The notes under the pieces: generated by a model
What the model saw: only the letters and a program-made list of their open reading frames with translations
Database searches by the model: none
What the model was told of the DNA's origin: nothing
Shown: positions 14,781-21,438 of the stretch, in pieces
Layout of the letters: each line of letters opens with the position of its first letter
Numbering within the stretch: the stretch's first letter is position 1
Assembly (NCBI GenBank): GCA_902795275.1
Contig: CADBKQ010000021.1
Coordinates: forward strand, 1 to 36,934
Reading direction: 5' to 3'
Origin: an uncultured Eubacteriales bacterium
GTDB taxonomy: Bacteria > Bacillota > Clostridia > Christensenellales > Aristaeellaceae
DNA length: 36,934 nucleotides
Position numbers and translations under genes: made by a program

Positions 14781-15585
14781 ATTCTTTTCGATTGCTGTCA
14801 ATCCCCAGCAGCATCCGGTCGTTATCCAGGGCCTTGCCGCTGGCCTGGCGGAATTTGTCGGTCAGGTCGCGGATGGTGAGCTTATCGCGTTCCTCGCCAG
14901 TCACGTCGTAGATCACCTTGCCTTGATTCATCATCAGGGTACGGTTGCCCAGGTCCAGGGCGGACTGCATGTTGTGGGTGATCATGAGGCAGGTGATTTT
15001 GTTTTCCTCCACGATGGAGCGGGTCAGCTTCAGCACCTTTTCGGCGGTGCCGGGGTCCAGGGCGGCGGTGTGCTCGTCCAAGAGCAGCAGCTTGGGGATG
15101 TGGTAGGTGGCCATGAGCAATGTGAGTGCTTGCCGCTGTCCGCCGGATAAAAGGCCCACCGGCTGCTTCATCCGGTCCTCCAGGCCCATGTCCAGCAGGG
15201 CCAGCTTGTCCCGGAAGGCTTTCTTGTCCGCGCCGGAGACCCGGCTCAGCCACCCGCCGTTGCCCGCGGCCAGGGCCAGATTTTCTTCGATGCTCATGTC
15301 CGGCGCGGTGCCGCGCATGGGATCCTGGAACAGGCGCCCGATCTGCTTGGCCCGCTGGTGCTCCGGCATCCAGGTGATGTCCCGCCCGTCCATGAACACG
15401 GAGCCGGTGTCCGGGAAAAAGCTGCCGCAAATGGCGTTGAACAGGGTGGACTTGCCCGCGCCGTTGGCCCCGATGATGGACACGAAATCGCCCTTGCGGA
15501 TGTGCAAAGATAATTTGTCCAATGCCTGCTTGGCGTTCACCGTGCCGGGGTTGAAGGTCTTGGAAATGTTCTGCAAAATCAGCAT
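14779..15585 (-). CDS. trpZ: ABC transporter ATPase, TrpZ-like
   Basis: A 268-residue ATP-binding subunit: Walker A GANGAGKST (39-47), signature LLSGGQRQAL, Walker B LLLLDEHTAAL, and a switch His in MITHNMQSA. The Q-loop region reads GRLFQDPMRGTAPDMSIEENLALA, characteristic of ATPases paired with PF04392-type binding proteins. It follows the permease by 3 nt. Together with the permease and the binding protein at 18990 it forms a TrpXYZ-type uptake system, predicted for tryptophan from the UGG T-box in front of the binding protein. The gene name is therefore conditional on that inference. Confidence 0.85.
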   Translation of the reverse strand: MLILQNISKTFNPGTVNAKQALDKLSLHIRKGDFVSIIGANGAGKSTLFNAICGSFFPDTGSVFMDGRDITWMPEHQRAKQIGRLFQDPMRGTAPDMSIEENLALAAGNGGWLSRVSGADKKAFRDKLALLDMGLEDRMKQPVGLLSGGQRQALTLLMATYHIPKLLLLDEHTAALDPGTAEKVLKLTRSIVEENKITCLMITHNMQSALDLGNRTLMMNQGKVIYDVTGEERDKLTIRDLTDKFRQASGKALDNDRMLLGIDSNRKE

Positions 15586-15588
15586 GGC

Positions 15589-16533
15589 TTACCTTCCTCC
15601 TTCCGGCAGGGTGCGCTTGCGCATCTTCAAAGACTTGAGGAGCAGCGGCAACTGCTTGCGCAGGTACGGCCCGGAAATGGCCAGCACCACGATCAGGGAG
15701 GACACGGCTTTCAGCATGAACGCGGGCATGTTCAGCCGCAGCGCCAGGGCGTACACCAGCCGGAACAGGAACGCGCCGATCACCGCGCCGACGGCCCGGA
15801 GGGGCACCGAACGGTGCTTGCTGATGATGACCCCGCCGATCAGCAGGGAGGCCAGCGCCACCGTGACCATGCCGCTGCCCATGTTCACCTCGTAGTTCTT
15901 TTGCTGCTGGGCCATGAGGCACCCCGACAGCGCCGTGAACGCGTTGCTGACGCACAGGCCCACGGTGGTGGTAAAGGCCGGGTTGATGGAGGAGGAACGC
16001 ACCATGTCCGCGTTGCTGCCCGTGGCGCGGATGGCCAGGCCCAGCTTCGTGCGCAGGAAGAAGCACAGGAACAGCACCACCAGCGCGACGGCAATCAGCA
16101 TCACGAACAGGGTGTACTGCTCGGCGAAGGGAGTGTCCTTGAGCAGGTTTTTCGCCATGGTGAACACGGTGACGGTCTTGTTCATGGGCAGCGTGGCCTT
16201 GTTGCCGGTCAGCGCCATGTTTAACGAATATAATCCCGTGTTCACCACGATGCCCGCCAGCAGGCTCTGCACGCCCATACGCATTTGTAAGGTCGCCGTC
16301 AGGAAGCCGGAGCACATGCCCGCCAGCATCGCCGCGGGCAGCGCCAGCCAGGGATGGCCCGCAATCGCCACCAGCGCGCCCACCGCCGCGCCCAGGGTAA
16401 AGCACCCGTCGGTACTTAGGTCGCACACGTTCAGCATGGAATAGGACAGGAACAGGGCCAGTACCGTCAGCGCGTTCACTAAGCCTAATTCGAGCGCCGT
16501 CTGGCCCAGGGCAAGAAGTTTGTCAGGCGTCAT
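15589..16533 (-). CDS. trpY: ABC transporter permease, TrpY-like
   Basis: A 314-residue membrane protein with about eight or nine hydrophobic helices, of the branched-chain amino acid permease type (BPD_transp_2): YSMLNVCDLSTDGCFTLGAAVGALVA near the N-terminus and TKLGLAIRATGSNADMVRSSSINPAFTTTVGLCVSNAFTALSGCLMAQQQ in the cytoplasmic coupling region. It is the partner of the downstream ATPase. It is separated from its presumed binding protein gene by three unrelated genes and by a GC-rich palindrome just upstream. ACGGAGA before the ATG is the likely RBS. Confidence 0.87.
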   Translation of the reverse strand: MTPDKLLALGQTALELGLVNALTVLALFLSYSMLNVCDLSTDGCFTLGAAVGALVAIAGHPWLALPAAMLAGMCSGFLTATLQMRMGVQSLLAGIVVNTGLYSLNMALTGNKATLPMNKTVTVFTMAKNLLKDTPFAEQYTLFVMLIAVALVVLFLCFFLRTKLGLAIRATGSNADMVRSSSINPAFTTTVGLCVSNAFTALSGCLMAQQQKNYEVNMGSGMVTVALASLLIGGVIISKHRSVPLRAVGAVIGAFLFRLVYALALRLNMPAFMLKAVSSLIVVLAISGPYLRKQLPLLLKSLKMRKRTLPEGGR

Positions 16534-16567
16534 GGTTGTTTGTCTCCGTATTTCAGATTTTGTATGG

Positions 16568-16629
16568 CTGGGGGAAACCGCTCTTTGAAGGTCAAAGAGC
16601 GGTTTCCCCCAGACCCCCTTCCGAGAAAG
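16568..16629. repeat. GC-rich perfect palindrome with CCCCCTTCCGAGAAAGCC flank
   Basis: A 21-bp stem with a 3-nt loop (16568-16612; core GGGGGAAACCGCTCTTTGA), followed by ACCCCCTTCCGAGAAAGCC. It lies between the phosphorylase stop and the trpY start, so on the minus-strand transcript it would form a very stable hairpin upstream of trpY. Confidence 0.85.
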
Positions 16630-16656
16630 CCATAAAAGGAACCAATATATTTCTGC

Positions 16657-17466
16657 TTACTCTTCCATCATGCAGCTATTCGTAATTGCCCAAATCATAT
16701 CCGGCAGAATCACTTTTCTGCCATCGTCGTATTTTCTTTGCTGTTCCTCCGTGCGGCCCACCAGGGCGACCCCGGACGCGGAATTGTCGGAAACCACCAG
16801 CAGGGCGACGCCGGGCACTTCCAGCAGGTCGGCCATCCGATAGAAAGAACTGGTTTCCATCTCGATCAAGTCCGTGTCGAAGCGCTTGATTTCATCCAGA
16901 TGCAGGTATTCCAGGGCGATGGACGGAGTGCAGAAAACGCTGGCCTTCCGGATGGTATAGCCCTTTTCTTCTCCCAGCCGAATCACCTTGTCCACGAACC
17001 GCATGTCCGGCTCCACCCTGGAAAACAGCGCCGTTTCCCGGATCGAATCTCTGAGCAGATACGTGTCGGCCTGGCTGCCGGAAATGGCGTAAGCGGGCGT
17101 GCAAATATCGCCCACCTCGAAGCCTTCCTTGAGCGCGCCCACCGCGCCGATGAAAATCAGTTTCTTGAACGAGAGCTCAGCGCAAAGAGCCAGGTGGTCG
17201 ATCAGGTTCCCGGCGGAAGAACCAATTTTGATCCAGGCGATTTTCCTGCCGTCCTTCTCCATCAGGTATCCGCCGATATACGACCCCTCCCGCAGCGTGG
17301 TTATTTTGCAGGAGTCATTCATTTGAAGCCGATAGGGCGTGAAGCTGGGCGCGACCACCAGCGCGTCATACACAACGTCTTCGCTGAGGCCAAACGCCTG
17401 ATACGCCATGTGCTCGGAATTATACTTGTGGAAAGCGTCCACGATCTGTTTCAGCCTGTCTTTCAT
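16657..17466 (-). CDS. Purine/uridine phosphorylase-family protein
   Basis: A 269-residue protein of the PNP_UDP_1 superfamily: KIGSSAGNLIDHLALCAELSFKKLIFIGAVGALKEGFEVGDICTPAYAI (core with phosphate/ribose site), the diagnostic IEMETSSFYRMADLLEVPGVALLVVSDNSASG, and TPSIALEYLHLDE. Such enzymes split nucleosides by phosphorolysis. The base preference is not readable, and divergent members also act on other ribosides. RBS GGAGG lies 5 nt before the ATG and 12 nt after the methyltransferase stop, so the two are co-transcribed. Confidence 0.85.
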   Translation of the reverse strand: MKDRLKQIVDAFHKYNSEHMAYQAFGLSEDVVYDALVVAPSFTPYRLQMNDSCKITTLREGSYIGGYLMEKDGRKIAWIKIGSSAGNLIDHLALCAELSFKKLIFIGAVGALKEGFEVGDICTPAYAISGSQADTYLLRDSIRETALFSRVEPDMRFVDKVIRLGEEKGYTIRKASVFCTPSIALEYLHLDEIKRFDTDLIEMETSSFYRMADLLEVPGVALLVVSDNSASGVALVGRTEEQQRKYDDGRKVILPDMIWAITNSCMMEE

Positions 17467-17478
17467 TTTTCCCTCCGC

Positions 17479-18261
17479 TTATGCTTCAACGGGCTTCTTC
17501 GTCAGGTATAAAACGAAGGTATCATTGAATTGAATGCGGTTTCCCGCTTCCAGCACGGCGTTTCTCAGGCCGTCGAAAAACCGGGTTTTGTAAGGCTCCG
17601 GGATCACGATATGGTCGCAGTGGGTGCCGCAGAAAGCGACGTATTCCTCCGCGGTGAACACCCGCCGGCCGGGATATTCCCGCTTTTCAAAGTCCACGTA
17701 GCCGTACTTCGGCGCGTTGGCATATGGAAAGCCGCCGTGGGGATAGGGCGTTTCCGGCTTGAAGCAAGCGCCGTACACCTGCTGGATTTTCTGATACAGC
17801 GCTTCGTTGGGCGCGCGGTAGTCGCTTTTGGTCAGCATCATGGCCAGGACGCCGCCGGGTTTCAGCAGGGCAAAGGTCTTGGAGAAGGCGGTTTCCTCCG
17901 GGATCCACTGGATGGTGGCGGCGGAATAGATCATGTCGAACCGCATCCCGCCGAAATCGTGGGTAATAAAGTCATCGTTCACGATGTGGAAGTTGGGGAA
18001 ATGGCCGTACTTTTCCTTCATCTTCTGATAAAGATGCTCCCCCAGCTCGATGGCGTGGTAATCGCAGCCGGTGGCCAGGATCGGGTCGGTGGCCTGCCCG
18101 GTGCCGGGGCCCAGCTCCAGCACGGTTTTCCCCGGGCCGATGGCAGCATACTCAATCAAGTCCGCGAACAGCGCCGGGCTGTACCGGGGCCGGTACCGGT
18201 CAAACTGCTCGGGGATGGTGTCGAAGACTTTTCGGAATTCCACCGCGCTGTCCTCCTCCAT
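17479..18261 (-). CDS. Class I SAM-dependent methyltransferase
   Basis: A 260-residue methyltransferase: motif I VLELGPGTGQATDPILATGCDYHAIELGEHL, then FHIVNDDFITHDFGGMRFDMIYSAATIQWI (post-motif II) and LLKPGGVLAMML. The opening EFRKVFDTIPEQFDRYRPRYSPALF is the type seen in small-molecule (trans-aconitate/UbiE-like) methyltransferases. The substrate is unknown. ATG 18261 follows the acetyltransferase stop by 4 nt. GTG 18243 is an alternative with a better-placed GGAGGAGG. The gene lies in the minus-strand run between trpX and trpY. Confidence 0.85.
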   Translation of the reverse strand: MEEDSAVEFRKVFDTIPEQFDRYRPRYSPALFADLIEYAAIGPGKTVLELGPGTGQATDPILATGCDYHAIELGEHLYQKMKEKYGHFPNFHIVNDDFITHDFGGMRFDMIYSAATIQWIPEETAFSKTFALLKPGGVLAMMLTKSDYRAPNEALYQKIQQVYGACFKPETPYPHGGFPYANAPKYGYVDFEKREYPGRRVFTAEEYVAFCGTHCDHIVIPEPYKTRFFDGLRNAVLEAGNRIQFNDTFVLYLTKKPVEA

Positions 18262-18265
18262 GGCT

Positions 18266-18706
18266 TTACAATTCCCGTACATAGATTTTTTCTTCCGCGC
18301 CCCAGAAGGCGGTTTTGCGGTCGATGACGGTGAAGCCGTATTTTTCATAGAGGTTTTCGTGGTCGCTGGTGAGGTATACTTGATCAAAACCAATGGATTT
18401 CAGGTAGTCCATGGCGGCCTGAATCATTCTCTGGCTGAGGCGGTTCCCCCGGTATGCCTCGTCCACGAAAACGAAGCCGATATAGGGCATGTAGGGCACG
18501 TCAGGAATGCAATCCGTTTTCGTACATGTGCAGTAGCCGCAGACGCGGTCCTTGTTCAGTGCCGCGACAACCCGCTCCCAGTCCGTGAACCCGCCGGTGC
18601 GCATGGCCTGGGCCAGGGCTTTTCCCGCGCTCCAGGAACAGGCCGCCGCGTATTGGGCCACAGGCTCCCACAGTGGGGAGCCAGGGGAAATGATTTCGAT
18701 GGTCAC
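18266..18706 (-). CDS. GNAT-family N-acetyltransferase
   Basis: A 146-residue GNAT protein: IGFVFVDEAYRGNRLSQRMIQAAMDYL holds the acetyl-CoA pyrophosphate loop (R-G-N-R-L-S in place of the usual Q/R-x-x-G-x-G/A). It is followed by GFDQVYLTSDHENLYEKYGFTVIDRK, the usual C-terminal strand. The acceptor is unknown. I chose the GTG at 18706 because TGAGGAG lies 6 nt upstream. The longer reading from ATG 18769 starts inside a repeat and has no RBS. Confidence 0.83.
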   Translation of the reverse strand: MTIEIISPGSPLWEPVAQYAAACSWSAGKALAQAMRTGGFTDWERVVAALNKDRVCGYCTCTKTDCIPDVPYMPYIGFVFVDEAYRGNRLSQRMIQAAMDYLKSIGFDQVYLTSDHENLYEKYGFTVIDRKTAFWGAEEKIYVREL

Positions 18707-18763
18707 GATGATCTCCTCAGATAAGCGGTTGTTGTTTGATTTTTCATCAAACACAACAAACGT

Positions 18764-18902
18764 TGTCATCCTGAGCGAGGTGGAGCGAGAGCGGAACGGA
18801 GTCGAAGGATTTGACTGTAAATCTTAATCCTGCAACATGATTCCCTGTTCTCAGATCCTTCGACTTCGCTTCGCCTCTGGCTCAGCTTCGCTCAGGATGA
18901 CA
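18764..18902. repeat. Inverted repeat of the TCATCCTGAGCG...AAGGATC type
   Basis: A 139-bp imperfect palindrome: TGTCATCCTGAGCGAG...GGAGTCGAAGGATTT on the left and AGATCCTTCGACTTCG...CGCTCAGGATGACA on the right. This motif (TCATCCTGAGCGAAGCGAAGGATC) occurs between genes in many unrelated bacteria. It lies between the trpX terminator-like hairpin and the acetyltransferase gene. Confidence 0.85.
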
Positions 18903-18915
18903 GCCAAAGGGGGTA

Positions 18916-18945
18916 TACTTTCATGAAGAAAGCATACCCTCATTC
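18916..18945 (-). terminator. Hairpin downstream of trpX
   Basis: GGGTAT.CTTTC / GAAAG.ATACCC with one mismatch, about 45 nt beyond the trpX stop on the minus strand, followed by CCTTT. The T-run is weak, so it may attenuate rather than end transcription. Confidence 0.4.
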
Positions 18946-18989
18946 ATTTGGCTTGTTTCAGAAGTGGTATCACAGGCAATCTATCAAGG

Positions 18990-20018
18990 TTACTTCGCCA
19001 CGTCGTCAAAGCTCTCGGCAGTGGTGATGGGCTGGACGGTGGTGCAGAAGGGGGCGAAGGCGGCGGCGATGGCGTCGTAGTCAAAGCCGATGGCGGCGCA
19101 GGTTTCGGTGTTGACGGTGGCGGTGCCGTTGTCAAAGGTCTTGACAGGGGTGGTCGCCACGTCCGCGCCGTCCACCAGGATAGCGGCGATCATGTTGGCG
19201 GTTTCCTTGCCCAGGTTGGCGTAGTCCACGCCGTAGCCCAGGAACGCGCCGTTCAGGGCGAAGCTGTCCGCGCCGGTGTAGTGGGGAATCTTGGCCTCGG
19301 CCAGGGTCTCATAAATCGCCAGCTCAGCGGCCATGATGGTATTGTCGGTGGGGGTGAACACGGCGTCCATGCCGTCGGCCACGATGGCGTCCGCCGCCAG
19401 CATCACTTCGGAAATGCCGCTGCCGGAGTATTCCTTGAAGCTCACGCCCTTGGCGGTGAGGATTTCCTTGGCCGCGGCGATGGGGGCGGTGGAGGCGTCC
19501 TCAGAGGGATTGTACAGCAGGGCGATCTTGGAGGCGTCGGGATTCGCGGCGAAAATCAGGTTGAACACGGCGTTGGTGTCCAGGTAGTCGGAGGTGCCGG
19601 TGATATTCGCGCCGGGAGCTTCCAGGCTGTCCACCAGGCCCGCGCCCACGGGGTCGCTGACCGCGGCGAACACCACGGGAATCTGGTTGTCCTCGGTCAT
19701 GCCCTGCATGGTCATGGCAACGGGGGTCGCAACGCCCACCATCAGGTCCACTTCTTCCGCGATGAAGTTGGCGATGATTTGCTGCATCACGCTGCCGTCC
19801 AGGTTGCAGTTGTCTTCCAGGATTTCAAAGGTCACGCCCTTTTCCGCTTCGATCACCGAAAGCTGCTCGCGGATGTTGGCGATGATCTGGTTCAGGGACG
19901 CGTCGTCCACAAAGTTGCAGATGCCGATTTTGAAAGCGGTCTTGCTTTCAGCCAGGGAAACGGAGCACAGGGAGAGAGCCAGAACCAAGGCCAGAACCAA
20001 AGCAATGATCTTTTTCAT
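18990..20018 (-). CDS. trpX: ABC transporter substrate-binding protein, TrpX-like (PF04392 type)
   Basis: A 342-residue exported protein with signal peptide MKKIIALVLALVLALSLCSVSLA. The mature part has two alpha/beta lobes with PF04392-type features: FKIGICNFVDDASLNQIIANIREQL, VGVATPVAMTMQGMTEDNQIPVVFAAVSDPVGAGLVDSLEAPGANITGTSD, and ADAIVADGMDAVFTPTDNTIMAA. The gene is preceded by a T-box leader with a UGG specifier, so the ligand is probably tryptophan, as proposed for TrpXYZ systems of Firmicutes. The cognate permease and ATPase are 2.4 kb downstream. RBS AAAGGACGG precedes the ATG. Confidence 0.88.
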   Translation of the reverse strand: MKKIIALVLALVLALSLCSVSLAESKTAFKIGICNFVDDASLNQIIANIREQLSVIEAEKGVTFEILEDNCNLDGSVMQQIIANFIAEEVDLMVGVATPVAMTMQGMTEDNQIPVVFAAVSDPVGAGLVDSLEAPGANITGTSDYLDTNAVFNLIFAANPDASKIALLYNPSEDASTAPIAAAKEILTAKGVSFKEYSGSGISEVMLAADAIVADGMDAVFTPTDNTIMAAELAIYETLAEAKIPHYTGADSFALNGAFLGYGVDYANLGKETANMIAAILVDGADVATTPVKTFDNGTATVNTETCAAIGFDYDAIAAAFAPFCTTVQPITTAESFDDVAK

Positions 20019-20042
20019 GGGGATACCGTCCTTTCGATTTTT

Positions 20043-20128
20043 TAGTTCTAAGTTCTGAGTTCTGAGTTCTAAGCTGAATTTTGTTTTTCATTTTGAGCTT
20101 AGAACTTGGAACTGATAACTTAGAACTT
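20043..20128. repeat. Heptad-armed hairpin element, version AGTTCTA/AGTTCTG
   Basis: Left arm TAGTTCTA AGTTCTG AGTTCTG AGTTCTA AGCT (20043-20075). Right arm AGCTTAGAACTTGGAACTGATAACTTAGAACTT (20096-20128), its imperfect reverse complement. Loop about 20 nt. It sits in the trpX 5' untranslated region, between the T-box terminator and the trpX start codon. Confidence 0.8.
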
Positions 20129-20135
20129 GATCATG

Positions 20136-20408
20136 AAAAACGCCCCAACGCACAGTTGTCTGTGCGCTGAGGCGGAATTTCCGTGGTGCCACTCAGCTTT
20201 GCTTCCCTTTTGGAAGCACGCTCTGCCGCGTACGTCTTGATACGCGCCGCCTGGATAACGGGAGCGGTTGCCCGTCGCTGCCTACTGGCTTTCGCTTTCG
20301 GAGCGCCCTCCGGAGTCCATTCACATCCGCCGCCCGCACCGCCGTCCCACTCTCGGCGGCTCCCTTTGCCGTGCCTTCGGAAGCTACTCTTCTCCATCGC
20401 TGGTTTGT
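20136..20408 (-). promoter_or_regulatory. T-box leader with UGG (Trp) specifier
   Basis: On the minus strand the leader starts near 20408. It shows AGTA (about 20388-20385) at the base of stem I, a distal GGGAGCCGCCGAGAGTGGGACGGCGG-type stem, and the specifier segment GTGAA-TGG-ACTCC with UGG at 20319-20317. The T-box sequence GAGTGGCACCACGG (about 20194-20181) lies inside an antiterminator helix GCTGAG/CTCAGC. The competing terminator is GCGCACAG / CTGTGCG extended to CGCCTC/GGGGCG (20174-20141), followed by TTTTT (20140-20136). Uncharged tRNA-Trp would stabilise the antiterminator and turn on trpX. Confidence 0.9.
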
Positions 20409-20414
20409 ATCCAC

Positions 20415-20443
20415 ATGATACAATCCGGTCAGATATTTGTCAA
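20415..20443 (-). promoter_or_regulatory. Promoter of the T-box/trpX transcript
   Basis: Minus strand TTGACA (20443-20438), 17-nt spacer, TATCAT (20420-20415). Confidence 0.85.
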
Positions 20444-20510
20444 GGGAGAAATTGTTCTCCCTTTGTACTTCCTTTTTCCGGTTTTTCATTGTTTTATCTG
20501 CTGAATAGGT

Positions 20511-20539
20511 TTGCATTTGTTCATCATATGGCGTATAAT
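20511..20539 (+). promoter_or_regulatory. Promoter of the SDR/acyl-ligase-oxoamine synthase operon
   Basis: TTGCAT (20511-20516), 17-nt spacer, TATAAT (20534-20539). The start codon is 66 nt downstream. Confidence 0.8.
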
Positions 20540-20604
20540 AAACAAGTTCAGCGCGCATTGCCGCGTTTTTCGGGGCGATACGGCGGAACGGAAGGAGGGG
20601 ACGT

Positions 20605-21438
20605 ATGGCACAGGTGGTGTGGATCACCGGCGCGTCCAGCGGCCTGGGGCTGCATACGGCCCAGGCGCTGGCCCGGCACGGGTTCACCTTGGTGGCGGGT
20701 GCCCGCTCCTTCGGCAAGGGTAAGACCGTGGCGGGCTGCGATTGCCTGCCGCTGGACGTGACCAATCAGGAAAGCATCGGCGCCTTCGCGGACGCGGCTT
20801 TGAAGCTCCACGGCGCGCCGGACATCCTGGTGAACTGCGCCGGGATGCTGATCCTCGGCGCGTGCGAGAGCTACTCTCTGGACGAGCTGCGGCAAGTGAT
20901 GGAGACCAACTTTTTCAGCCAGGCGGCCATGATTTCCAAAGTCCTGCCCTTCATGCGGGAAAAAGGCAAGGGCCGCATCGTGAACTTTTCCTCCATCAAC
21001 GGCCTGCTGGGCATTCCCTTTGAGGGGGCCTACACCGCCAGCAAGCACGCCATCGAGGGCTACTCCGAATGCCTGAGCTATGAGGTGAAGCCCTTCGGCA
21101 TCGAAGTCATGCTGGTGGAGCCCGGCGACCACCGCAGCGGCAGCAGCGCCTACCGGCGGCACTCCGCGGGCATCACGGATTCTTCCCCCTACAAAAAAGC
21201 CTTTGACGCCGGCACCGCGCAAATCGCCCACGACGAGACTACCGGCAGCGACCCGGACAAGCTGGGAGATAAAATCGCCCAGGCCCTCAAACGCAAGCGC
21301 CTGCCCCGCCGCCTGCGCGTGGCGAAGCCCGACCAGCATTTGGCGGTGATATTGCATGACATCCTGCCCGCGGGATTGTTTGACCGCGTGATTATTCCTT
21401 ATTACAATAAGCAGTTTAGAAACGAGGCTGAAAAATGA
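20605..21438 (+). CDS. Short-chain dehydrogenase/reductase, candidate 3-keto reductase of the operon
   Basis: A 277-residue classical SDR: cofactor loop TGASSGLG (8-15), NCAG (77-80), catalytic Ser130 (NFSSINGLLG), and Tyr143/Lys147 (YTASKHA). It has a long C-terminal region ending RVAKPDQHLAVILHDILPAGLFDRVIIPYYNKQF. It is the first gene of a two-gene operon; its stop overlaps the ATG of the fusion enzyme (ATGA). Because the partner ends in an alpha-oxoamine synthase, which makes 3-keto-amines, the likely job is NAD(P)H reduction of that ketone, as ketosphinganine reductase does after serine palmitoyltransferase. This role is inferred from context. RBS GGAAGGAGGGG precedes the ATG. Confidence 0.88.
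   Translation: MAQVVWITGASSGLGLHTAQALARHGFTLVAGARSFGKGKTVAGCDCLPLDVTNQESIGAFADAALKLHGAPDILVNCAGMLILGACESYSLDELRQVMETNFFSQAAMISKVLPFMREKGKGRIVNFSSINGLLGIPFEGAYTASKHAIEGYSECLSYEVKPFGIEVMLVEPGDHRSGSSAYRRHSAGITDSSPYKKAFDAGTAQIAHDETTGSDPDKLGDKIAQALKRKRLPRRLRVAKPDQHLAVILHDILPAGLFDRVIIPYYNKQFRNEAEK

Noticed and set aside
18707..18769. Longer acetyltransferase start at ATG 18769
   Set aside because: The codons lie in a hairpin and at the edge of the 139-bp repeat, with no RBS. GTG 18706 has a well-spaced TGAGGAG.
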